DNA of 64,000 nt, from contig CACJRP010000004.1 of assembly GCA_902595825.1 (NCBI GenBank), positions 23,659-87,658 on the forward strand. The letters run 5' to 3'. The translations under genes were made by a program, and so were the position numbers. Positions 28,052 through 36,403 of the stretch are shown piece after piece. Source of the DNA: an uncultured Bacteroidota bacterium (lineage in GTDB: Bacteria > Bacteroidota > Bacteroidia > Flavobacteriales > Flavobacteriaceae). Under the pieces are notes generated by a model that worked only from the letters and a program-made list of their open reading frames with translations, made no database searches and was not told the origin of the DNA. Each line of letters opens with the position of its first letter. Position 1 is the stretch's first letter.

Positions 28052-28936
28052 ATGTCAAGAGTTGTTAGTTTCGGTGAGATTTTATGGGATAAATTACCAT
28101 CAGGAAGAGTACCCGGGGGTGCTCCTTTAAATTTTGCATATAGATTAAATTCTTTTCAAAATTCATCAACAATTATAAGTATGGTTGGAGATGATTCATT
28201 AGGAAAGCAGCTTATAGAATTTTTGAAAGTAAGCAGTTTAAATACGGAACATATACAAATCTCAAAAATATATGAAACGGCCGAGGTGAATGTTTCAATT
28301 GATGAAAACGGGATCGCAGATTATGATATATTAAATCCTGTTGCTTGGGACAATATATTGTTAAATTCAAAAAATATAGCCTTGACTAAAAACTCTTCAA
28401 TATTTGTTTTCGGCAGTTTAATATGCAGAAATACAACTTCTAGAAAAACCCTTAAGGAACTGCTAAAAATTGCACCATTTAAGTTATTCGATGTTAATTT
28501 AAGATCTCCGCATTACAACTTGAACTTAATAGAAGAATTGATGGTATCAGCAGATTTTATAAAATTCAACTATGAGGAAATTCAGGAAATATGTACAATA
28601 TATACTCAGAAAAAGGCAACCTTGGAAAATATGATCGAGACAATTTCAAAGAGAACTAAGACCAATAACATTTGTGTTACTATGGGGGAAAAAGGTGCAT
28701 GTTACTATACCAATAACTTATTTTACTACCAAGACGGATTTAAAATAAATGTATTAGATACTGTTGGCGCTGGAGATTCATTTCTAGCAACTCTAGTTGA
28801 AGGAATTTTGAATAAAACGAAACCCCAGGAAATTTTAAAAAAAGCATGCGGAGTCGCCGCACTTGTTGCCTCTAAAAAAGGTGCAACACCAATTGTTTCT
28901 ACGGCAGAAATAAATGATTTAATAGGAAAGAAATAA
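28052..28936 (+). CDS. PfkB family carbohydrate kinase (fructokinase-like)
   Basis: VVSFGEILWDKLPSGRVPGGAPLNFAYRL; VLDTVGAGDSFLATLVEGIL. Confidence 0.92.
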   Translation: MSRVVSFGEILWDKLPSGRVPGGAPLNFAYRLNSFQNSSTIISMVGDDSLGKQLIEFLKVSSLNTEHIQISKIYETAEVNVSIDENGIADYDILNPVAWDNILLNSKNIALTKNSSIFVFGSLICRNTTSRKTLKELLKIAPFKLFDVNLRSPHYNLNLIEELMVSADFIKFNYEEIQEICTIYTQKKATLENMIETISKRTKTNNICVTMGEKGACYYTNNLFYYQDGFKINVLDTVGAGDSFLATLVEGILNKTKPQEILKKACGVAALVASKKGATPIVSTAEINDLIGKK

Positions 28937-28980
28937 ATTTTTAATGGGTTAAGTAAATTTTATAATTTTAAGTGATTTTT

Positions 28981-30027
28981 ATGAAAAGTAACGTTTTAGA
29001 ATATATAATCTCCCTTTCAATACCAATTAAAACCGTGAGGACCTTATATTTTGCAATATTCTCAATTTTAATTTTAAGTTGCTCCAAGGATTCCGAAGAA
29101 AAAACTGTTGTAGTCCCTGAAATAACCTATAATTATTTTTTTGAAAGGGTTCAATCAAAATATCAATTCACTTTGAATGATAGAAAGTTAATCATAAATT
29201 TTAATCTAAATGACTTGTCATTAAGTATACAGGAAAATAAATATAGTAAGATAAATTGCTGGCAAACAGAAATAATAAACCTAAGAGAAGATTTTAGATT
29301 ATTACAAAATAACGGAGAGGGATATTCCTTTAAAACAGATTGGATTGAAAATTACAAAAAAAAGGGAGTTATCGAATATTCGCTTTTTTTTGAAAAAAAT
29401 AATTTATATCTAACCAAAAAAAATATTTACACTGATCCTGATTTAGATGAAATCGAATCTACTTCTCTTGGTTATATCTTTAACTCCTCAAAAATTGAAT
29501 CTTGTCCTGAGGATGTAGACTACAGAATTGATCCTAACTATGAAGACCTTGATTTACTGGACCCAAATGATTATGCAACAGCATTTTTTAGAGATGCGTC
29601 TGATTTAGAAGTGGAAATTGATTATAAAGAAATGATAATTTCTGTTATTAATGATGAAGTTTGGGAAAGAGGCAGTTCAATTGGCGTTGCAAAAAGAGTC
29701 TGCAATGAAGACATAATTATAGAATTAAAAGAGAGTTACTGGAAACAAGAATCCGTTATGAGAAGGTTTGATTTAATGTATCATGAGTTAGGTCACGATG
29801 CATTAAATTTGAGACATGTTTGTAACAGATACGACATTATGTATACCTCCAATAGTGAGTTTAACGAAAGCTGTAGAGAAAATCTAAATTTAGTTGTTCC
29901 AGACTCATTAGATCCGCAAAAATATTATGGATTTAAAAAAGCATCCAGTAGGATGTTTTTAGGTGTTAACCAAGTGAATTTTGACTGTGGTGCGGATAAG
30001 ACAAGATCCAGCGTAATAGTTGACTAG
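28981..30027 (+). CDS. Putative zinc-metalloprotease-like lipoprotein (HExxHx6H)
   Basis: ORF track starts 28972; lipobox-like ILILSC; MYHELGHDALNLRHVCNRYDIMY. Confidence 0.65.
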   Translation: MKSNVLEYIISLSIPIKTVRTLYFAIFSILILSCSKDSEEKTVVVPEITYNYFFERVQSKYQFTLNDRKLIINFNLNDLSLSIQENKYSKINCWQTEIINLREDFRLLQNNGEGYSFKTDWIENYKKKGVIEYSLFFEKNNLYLTKKNIYTDPDLDEIESTSLGYIFNSSKIESCPEDVDYRIDPNYEDLDLLDPNDYATAFFRDASDLEVEIDYKEMIISVINDEVWERGSSIGVAKRVCNEDIIIELKESYWKQESVMRRFDLMYHELGHDALNLRHVCNRYDIMYTSNSEFNESCRENLNLVVPDSLDPQKYYGFKKASSRMFLGVNQVNFDCGADKTRSSVIVD

Positions 30028-30106
30028 AAATATTTTATTTTTAATTAATCTAAATATAAATTATTGATTAACAGTTATTTATATTTATTCTAAACGTTAT
30101 TAAACT

Positions 30107-30114
30107 TAGATTTG
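30107..30114 (+). promoter_or_regulatory. Candidate Bacteroidota -7 element TAGATTTG upstream of the Cys-rich small ORF
   Basis: Exact match to TAnnTTTG, 15 bp before ATG 30129; no clear -33 element. Confidence 0.3.
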
Positions 30115-30128
30115 TTGAAAATTTATTT

Positions 30129-30359
30129 ATGGAAGTTAAATCAATAACATCTTGTTTAAATTGTGAAAATATAACATCAACATTTGATTGTTCGAAACAT
30201 AACATAGAAGTAGATGTTGATAAAGTATGTTCAGATCATGTTTTTAAACAAGCTTTAACAAAAAATTCAAATTGTTCTAATTGCAAAAACTTTAACACCC
30301 AAAGTTGCCCTAATCCTAATTTAGCTGCAGAGGGAATGTTGTGTTTTTCCTGGGCATAA
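30129..30359 (+). CDS. Small 8-Cys protein, two tandem C-x2-C-x7/8-C-x11/12-C modules
   Basis: CLNCENITSTFDCSKHNIEVDVDKVC and CSNCKNFNTQSCPNPNLAAEGMLC have nearly matching Cys spacing. Confidence 0.7.
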   Translation: MEVKSITSCLNCENITSTFDCSKHNIEVDVDKVCSDHVFKQALTKNSNCSNCKNFNTQSCPNPNLAAEGMLCFSWA

Positions 30360-30507
30360 ATTTTCTTTTATCTAAATGTGGTTAGGTAAATAAACCTTTA
30401 TAAGGGTATTCCTGTTTTTTCTATTTTTTATAATTGGTCAAATAAATTCAAAATAGTTTGGGGGAATACCCCCTTGATTATTGTTTCCTATATAGCATAG
30501 TTATTTA

Positions 30508-30530
30508 TTATTTAGAATTATTCTAAATAA
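30508..30530. promoter_or_regulatory. Perfect 11-1-11 palindrome, candidate Fur- or DtxR-type operator for the TonB receptor
   Basis: TTATTTAGAAT-T-ATTCTAAATAA, ~65 bp upstream of the receptor ATG and ~25 bp upstream of a TATATTTG -7-like element. Confidence 0.6.
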
Positions 30531-30554
30531 ATTTTTTTCTTTTGCGTTTTATTT

Positions 30555-30562
30555 TATATTTG
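30555..30562 (+). promoter_or_regulatory. Candidate -7 element TATATTTG for TonB receptor gene
   Basis: Match to TAnnTTTG, 33 bp before the ATG; no clear -33 element, palindrome lies just upstream. Confidence 0.4.
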
Positions 30563-30594
30563 CTTTAAATTTATTTAGACCAATTATAAATAAC

Positions 30595-32805
30595 ATGAGA
30601 AAAAAAATTTTAATATTTTTTATTTTAAGTTGTTCATACTTAAAATGCCAAGACTCAATAGATCAAATAAAAAAGGATTCAATAACATCTCTTGATGAAG
30701 TAATCATAAAATCCAACACCATTTTGGGTAGTAAATTTGTAGCTAAAAATAGAACTGGCGCTGCTTATTATCTATCCATTGAAGAGCTTGCAAAATTTAA
30801 TTACACCGATATCAATCGTGCTCTTAATAAAATATCTGGAATTAATGTTTACGAAGAAGATGGTTTTGGTTTACGACCTAATATAAGTATCAGAGGCACT
30901 TCGCCTGAGAGAAGTTCTAAAATAGCAATAATGGAAGACGGTGTATTAATTTCTCCCGCTCCATATAGTGCATCATCTGCTTATTATTTTCCTTCTGTGG
31001 CAAGAATGCATGCCGTAGAAGTACTTAAAGGGAGTAGTCAGATTCAGTATGGACCCTACACAACTGGCGGTGCTATTAATTTTGTTTCGACTGAAATCCC
31101 AGATTCATTCAAAGGTAAAGTTGTAAGTAGCTACGGAAGCTTTAACACGGGACAGTTACATTCAACTTTTGGAAATCAGACTAAAAATTTTGGATATATG
31201 TTAGAGTATCTAAATTATAATTCAAATGGATTTAAATCACTTGGAAATAACATGAACACAGGTTTTGACATCAACGAAATTACCTCTAAAATAAGATTTA
31301 AATCATCTGAAAAAGCCAAAAATAAACAGAGTTTAGAGTTCAAATTTCATACTTATGACGAAGTTTCAAACGAAACATATTTAGGATTAACCGAATCTGA
31401 TTTTAATAATAATCCGTACCTAAGATATTCAGCCTCTGAAAAAGATAAAATGAATGCTGAACACAATCAATATATGTTAACTCACGAATTTGATTTTTCA
31501 GAAAAATTTAAAATTTCGTCAAACCTTTATTACAATGGATTTAAAAGAAATTGGTACAAACTTGATGATGTAGTTTTTGAAGGAAATTCACAGAAAATAT
31601 CAAAAGTTATTGAAAATCCCTCTCAATATCCTGCTCACCTTTCAATTATAAAAGGAACATTAAATGGAAGTAATAATTCTTTAAAAGTTAAAGCTAATAA
31701 TAGAGAATATATTTCAAGAGGAGTACAAACAAAAATTGATTATCATTGGTATGGAAAAAATAAATCCTTTAATGATTTAGAAATTGGATTCAGGTTACAT
31801 TATGATGAAGAGGATAGATTTCAATGGGAAGATATTTACAATATCAATAATGGTTTTATGTCACTTGCAGATTACGGTAGCCCAGGAGCTCAAGGTAACA
31901 GGGTTAGTTATGCAAAATCTTTTGCAACCTATTTGATGTATAAATATAAATTTAAAGGTTTGACTATTACTCCTGGAATTAGATATGAGTCAATAGAGCT
32001 TTCGAGAAATGATTATGGAAAGTCTAATCCACTTAGAAAACTAAACGAGGTTTCATATAGAAACAACAGTGTGTCAGTGTTTATTCCAGGAATTGGATTT
32101 AATTATACTTTCAATAATAAGTTTTCAATTTTTAGTGGAATTCACAAGGGATATTCACCTCCTGGCAATTCAGAGGGTCAAAAAGCTGAAGAAAGTGTTA
32201 ATCTTGAGCTTGGAGGTAGGTTTTCAATAAATAATATTAATGCAGAAATAATTGCCTATCAAAATAATTATAGTAATCTACTCGGAAATGATTTAGCAGC
32301 GACCGGTGGTTTTGGTGAACTTGATCCCTTTAACGCAGGAAAGGCGCTAGTAAACGGCATTGAATTTTTATTGAAATCTGAATTATTTAATAACAATAAA
32401 ATTAATTTTCCGTTTTCTGTATCTTACACCCATACAAATGCTAGATTTTTAAGTGACTTTGGAAGTACTCAAGATATATGGGGTGAAGTTAGTGATGGAG
32501 ATAGAATACCATATATTCCTCAACATCAATTTAATTCAACATTTAGCATACAAACAAGTAAGTACGAAATAAACTTTAGCAATAATTACAATGGAAAATT
32601 TTCAACAGTAGCAGACGGAACGAGAGAAATTCCATCATATTTTGTATTTGACATTTCTTTTAGAATGAACATTGCCTCTAATTTAATTTTCACCTCTAAA
32701 ATGTTAAATCTGTTTAATGAAAAGTATGCTGTTTCGATGGCTCCTGCTGGTTTAAGACCTGGTCACCCATTTGGAATATATGCAGGTATGGAATATAAAT
32801 TTTAA
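30595..32805 (+). CDS. TonB-dependent receptor (FecA-like siderophore/ferric-citrate type)
   Basis: Plug NISIRGTSPERSSKIAIMEDGVLISPAPYSA...VEVLKGSSQIQYGPYTTGGAINFVS; C-terminal MLNLFNEKYAVS...GMEYKF. Confidence 0.93.
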   Translation: MRKKILIFFILSCSYLKCQDSIDQIKKDSITSLDEVIIKSNTILGSKFVAKNRTGAAYYLSIEELAKFNYTDINRALNKISGINVYEEDGFGLRPNISIRGTSPERSSKIAIMEDGVLISPAPYSASSAYYFPSVARMHAVEVLKGSSQIQYGPYTTGGAINFVSTEIPDSFKGKVVSSYGSFNTGQLHSTFGNQTKNFGYMLEYLNYNSNGFKSLGNNMNTGFDINEITSKIRFKSSEKAKNKQSLEFKFHTYDEVSNETYLGLTESDFNNNPYLRYSASEKDKMNAEHNQYMLTHEFDFSEKFKISSNLYYNGFKRNWYKLDDVVFEGNSQKISKVIENPSQYPAHLSIIKGTLNGSNNSLKVKANNREYISRGVQTKIDYHWYGKNKSFNDLEIGFRLHYDEEDRFQWEDIYNINNGFMSLADYGSPGAQGNRVSYAKSFATYLMYKYKFKGLTITPGIRYESIELSRNDYGKSNPLRKLNEVSYRNNSVSVFIPGIGFNYTFNNKFSIFSGIHKGYSPPGNSEGQKAEESVNLELGGRFSINNINAEIIAYQNNYSNLLGNDLAATGGFGELDPFNAGKALVNGIEFLLKSELFNNNKINFPFSVSYTHTNARFLSDFGSTQDIWGEVSDGDRIPYIPQHQFNSTFSIQTSKYEINFSNNYNGKFSTVADGTREIPSYFVFDISFRMNIASNLIFTSKMLNLFNEKYAVSMAPAGLRPGHPFGIYAGMEYKF

Positions 32806-32808
32806 CAT

Positions 32809-33288
32809 ATGAAAAGAAAGATTTTTTTGGTATTTGTATTCATATTAGTTCTAATCCAGTTTATAAGACCAAAGCTAAATAATAAAGAGGATTACGATTT
32901 AGCTTATTTTATTGAAGAAACAAACTTAAATAAACATTTATTAGTAATTATGAAAAACTCTTGTTTTGATTGTCACTCAAATAAAACAAATTACCCTTGG
33001 TACTCGCATATTTCGCCTGTTTCCATGTGGATACAAAATCATATTGATGAAGGAAAAAAACATTTAAACTTTTCTAAATGGGATAAATACTCTTTGAAAA
33101 AGAAAGAACATAAGCTTGAGGAGTTTATTGAAGAGATTGAAGAAGGTGAAATGCCTTTAAAATCCTATAAACTTATTCATACCTCATCCAGATTGGATAA
33201 CAAACAAAAGGACTCACTTTTAAATTGGGCCATGAAAACAAAGATAATTTACCAAGAACTTTTATCCGAAAATAAAAACAAAGATTAA
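32809..33288 (+). CDS. Haem-binding domain-containing protein (CxxCH)
   Basis: N-terminal TM; MKNSCFDCHSNKTNYPWYSHISPVSMWIQNHIDEGKKHLNFSKW; ends EMPLKSYKLIH. Confidence 0.87.
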   Translation: MKRKIFLVFVFILVLIQFIRPKLNNKEDYDLAYFIEETNLNKHLLVIMKNSCFDCHSNKTNYPWYSHISPVSMWIQNHIDEGKKHLNFSKWDKYSLKKKEHKLEEFIEEIEEGEMPLKSYKLIHTSSRLDNKQKDSLLNWAMKTKIIYQELLSENKNKD

Positions 33289-33297
33289 AATCGTTTG

Positions 33298-33379
33298 TAC
33301 CTTGGGTGGGAATCGAACCCACACTCCCGAAAGAACTGGATTTTGAATCCAGCGCGTCTACCAATTCCGCCACCAAGGC
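33298..33379 (-). tRNA. tRNA-Leu (CAA)
   Basis: Reverse complement GCCTTGGTGGCGGAATTGGTAGACGCGCTGGATTCAAAATCCAGTTCTTTCGGGAGTGTGGGTTCGATTCCCACCCAAGGTA. Confidence 0.96.
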
Positions 33380-33453
33380 AATTCTTAAATGTAAACAAAT
33401 AATCGCAACATTTAAAAATGTTGCCTTCTAAGTTCCATTACGAAATAAATTTT

Positions 33454-33461
33454 TAAATTTG
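33454..33461 (+). promoter_or_regulatory. Candidate -7 element TAAATTTG for prs operon
   Basis: Match to TAnnTTTG, 29 bp upstream of prs ATG; -33 not clear. Confidence 0.35.
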
Positions 33462-33489
33462 CAATCCACTCAATTTTAACCTAATAAGC

Positions 33490-34419
33490 ATGACAGAGGC
33501 AAAAATTTTTAGCTGTTCCCAAAGCCATGAATTAGCTACGAGTATAGCTAAAAATTTTGGTGCTAAATTAGGTAAAATTAAGTTTTCCAGTTTTAGTGAT
33601 GGGGAATTTCAACCTTCTTTTGAGGAATCTGTTCGTGGTTCTAGAGTATTCATTATTGGATCTACCCATCCAAATTCAGATCATCTTATGGAAATGCTCT
33701 TAATGCTTGATGCTGCAAAACGGTCGTCTGCAAGACATGTGACAGCTGTTCTCCCTTACTTTGGATGGGCGAGACAAGACCGAAAGGACAAACCAAGAGT
33801 CCCAATAGGAGCAAAATTAATTGCAAATCTTTTAGAGGCTGCAGGAGCTACAAGAATTATTACTATGGATCTACACGCTGACCAGATTCAAGGTTTTTTT
33901 GAAAAGCCTGTAGATCATCTATATGCCTCTACCATTTTTGTTCCTCATATAAAAAATTTAAAATTAAAGAATCTCACCATAGCCTCTCCTGACATGGGAG
34001 GATCAAAGAGAGCATATGCGTACTCTAAGTTTTTAGAGTCAGATGTTGTTGTTTGCTATAAACAACGAAAAAAAGCAAATGTTATTGATAGTATGGAGCT
34101 TATTGGTAACGTTGAAGGAAAAAATGTTGTTTTAGTTGACGACATGGTCGACACTGCAGGTACATTAACAAAAGCGTCTGATTTAATGATTCAAAGAGGA
34201 GCTTTATCAGTAAGAGCAGTCTGTACGCATGGTATATTGTCTGGTGACGCATACAAAAGAATTGAAAAATCTAGTTTAGCAGAGTTAATAATTACTGACA
34301 CTATATCAGTTGAGTCCAAATCTAGAAAGGTTAAAATTTTAAGTTGCGCTCAACTTTTTTCATCTACAATGAAGAACGTTCATTTAAACAAATCAATAGA
34401 TAAAAACTTTTTAAATTAA
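33490..34419 (+). CDS. prs: Ribose-phosphate pyrophosphokinase
   Basis: [74 protein letters not shown]. Confidence 0.98.
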   Translation: MTEAKIFSCSQSHELATSIAKNFGAKLGKIKFSSFSDGEFQPSFEESVRGSRVFIIGSTHPNSDHLMEMLLMLDAAKRSSARHVTAVLPYFGWARQDRKDKPRVPIGAKLIANLLEAAGATRIITMDLHADQIQGFFEKPVDHLYASTIFVPHIKNLKLKNLTIASPDMGGSKRAYAYSKFLESDVVVCYKQRKKANVIDSMELIGNVEGKNVVLVDDMVDTAGTLTKASDLMIQRGALSVRAVCTHGILSGDAYKRIEKSSLAELIITDTISVESKSRKVKILSCAQLFSSTMKNVHLNKSIDKNFLN

Positions 34420-34423
34420 AAAA

Positions 34424-35086
34424 ATGAAATCAATAACAATTAACGGGAGCACCAGAGAAGTTCTCGGGAAAAAGTCAACTAAGCAATTAAGAAAAAACGG
34501 CATGGTCCCTTGTGTCTTATATGGTGAAGGTCAAACTACTCATTTTAGTGCTAAAGAAATTGATTTTTCTAAACTCGTTTACACCCCTAATGCTCACACT
34601 GTGAAGATTATTCTAGAAAAAAAAGAATTAGATGCTATTTTGCAAGATATACAGTTCCATCCTCTTTCAGATAAAATTTTACATGTTGATTTCTATCAAC
34701 TCAACGAAAATAAAGAAGTTTCAATGGAAATACCAGTTAAAACTGAGGGTTCCGCACCAGGTGTTTTAATAAGTGGAGGTGTTTTAATACTTAACCAAAG
34801 GAAGCTGAGAGTAAAGGCTCTTCCTGAAAATTTACCAGACTTTATTAGGGTTGACATCTCAAACTTAGAATTAGGAAACAAACTTTACTCTTCAGATTTA
34901 AAGACCGAAAAGTATGAATTTCTTCATCCAGATAACACAGTGGTTTGTCAGGTTAAAATTGCAAGGACTTCATTAAAAGAAATTGATGAAACAGAAGCAG
35001 AAGTGAGTGAAGAAACAGCTAACGATTCCACCGAAGAGAAAAAGGAATCCGCTGAATCGACAGAAGAAACTCAATCAAAGGAATAA
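34424..35086 (+). CDS. rplY: 50S ribosomal protein L25 / general stress protein Ctc
   Basis: [35 protein letters not shown], acidic C-terminal tail; located prs-rplY-pth. Confidence 0.95.
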   Translation: MKSITINGSTREVLGKKSTKQLRKNGMVPCVLYGEGQTTHFSAKEIDFSKLVYTPNAHTVKIILEKKELDAILQDIQFHPLSDKILHVDFYQLNENKEVSMEIPVKTEGSAPGVLISGGVLILNQRKLRVKALPENLPDFIRVDISNLELGNKLYSSDLKTEKYEFLHPDNTVVCQVKIARTSLKEIDETEAEVSEETANDSTEEKKESAESTEETQSKE

Positions 35087-35114
35087 TTTATTCCTAAAAT
35101 TTAAATGCCATTAA

Positions 35115-35726
35115 ATGTCCTGGTGGAATCCTTTTAAAAATAAAAAGTCTCAACCAAAAGACATTTCTAAAAAATTTTTGATTGTTGGTCTTGGTAACAT
35201 TGGAATAGATTATGCTTTTACAAGACACAATCTGGGTTTTGATGTATTGAATTACGTCGCTCAACGGAAAAAATTAAAATTTAGTGAATTAAGATATGGA
35301 GCAATTACAAAGTTCAAATATAAAGGTCGAGTTTTTATTTTTTTAAAACCTTCAACCTACGTAAATAAGAGTGGTGACGCTGTTAAATACTGGATGACTA
35401 AAGAAAAGGTAAATTTGATAAACCTACTAGTTATCTGTGATGATTTAAATATTCCTTTTGGGACTATTAGAATCAAAACAAAAGGAAGTGATGGAGGTCA
35501 TAATGGGCTCAAGAATATTGAATCTAAACTCGGTACTATTAATTATACAAGACTAAGATTTGGAATTAAAAATGAAACTAAAAAAAACACAACTCAGTTT
35601 GTTTTGGATAAATGGAATCAAAAAGAACTAGATATCTTAGAAACTTATTTCAAAAAAATAGAAGATGCTGTTTTTTCTTATGCATTGCTTGGCCCTTCTA
35701 TTGCGATGAATGATTTCAATAATTAA
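35115..35726 (+). CDS. pth: Peptidyl-tRNA hydrolase
   Basis: FLIVGLGNIGIDYAFTRHNLGFDVLN, LKPSTYVNKSGDAV, VICDDLNIPFGTIRIKTKGSDGGHNGLKNIE. Confidence 0.97.
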   Translation: MSWWNPFKNKKSQPKDISKKFLIVGLGNIGIDYAFTRHNLGFDVLNYVAQRKKLKFSELRYGAITKFKYKGRVFIFLKPSTYVNKSGDAVKYWMTKEKVNLINLLVICDDLNIPFGTIRIKTKGSDGGHNGLKNIESKLGTINYTRLRFGIKNETKKNTTQFVLDKWNQKELDILETYFKKIEDAVFSYALLGPSIAMNDFNN

Positions 35727-35731
35727 AACTC

Positions 35732-36403
35732 CTAATTAGCTAACTCAAAAGTCGAATTAAAAGATGATGAAAGATTATTTCCTTTATCTCTAGTAGTAAT
35801 TTTCCATGAATAAATATTTCCTATTTGGAGTTCTACTTCAAAATTTTGACTTTCAATTTTTTCATATTTAATTTCCTCTCCATTTGAAGTATTCTCGATT
35901 ATTAAATCGTAATTATCAATATCGCCGTCTAAATCATAACCTTCCCATTGAAATGCAACTATAACACCTGAATTTATAATTGACTCATTTAAAGGAGAAA
36001 TTAGTTTTGCAGGAAATGGGATGTGAGTCAACTGAGAGGGACCTTCCAAATAAAAGTTTCTAGTTTCACTTAAAGCAATATTTTCAGTTGATTCAGATTT
36101 GCTTACCACATACCAGCTATATGGTGCACCTCTCTCTAATGTCACCCTGGCAAATGTCTGGTTAATTGTTCTTGAGTTTTTTAAATTAGATAATTGATTT
36201 TCAATAATTAAATCATAATTATCCGTGTGCTTTGCTTCTGTCCAACTAAATTCTACATCTCCAAAATTTGCATTTGAATTTGAAAATAAACAAGTATTAT
36301 TATTTTCGGGATTAATTAATGTTACCTGCTCTGGTTCAGGGATGGACTCTTTGCAAGAAAAAATTAAAATAGAAGCAAAAAGGATTTTACATTTTTTTAT
36401 CAT
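35732..36403 (-). CDS. Hypothetical lipoprotein with two FnIII-like repeats
   Basis: Lipobox SILIFSC; DNYDLIIEN occurs twice, with W-containing beta-sandwich-like repeats; 4-bp overlap with the upstream metallopeptidase gene. Confidence 0.75.
   Translation of the reverse strand: MIKKCKILFASILIFSCKESIPEPEQVTLINPENNNTCLFSNSNANFGDVEFSWTEAKHTDNYDLIIENQLSNLKNSRTINQTFARVTLERGAPYSWYVVSKSESTENIALSETRNFYLEGPSQLTHIPFPAKLISPLNESIINSGVIVAFQWEGYDLDGDIDNYDLIIENTSNGEEIKYEKIESQNFEVELQIGNIYSWKITTRDKGNNLSSSFNSTFELAN

Noticed and set aside
33173-33376. - strand ORF MVAELVDALDSKSSSFGSVGSIPTQG
   Set aside because: It is a translation of the tRNA-Leu(CAA) gene, a common spurious ORF.
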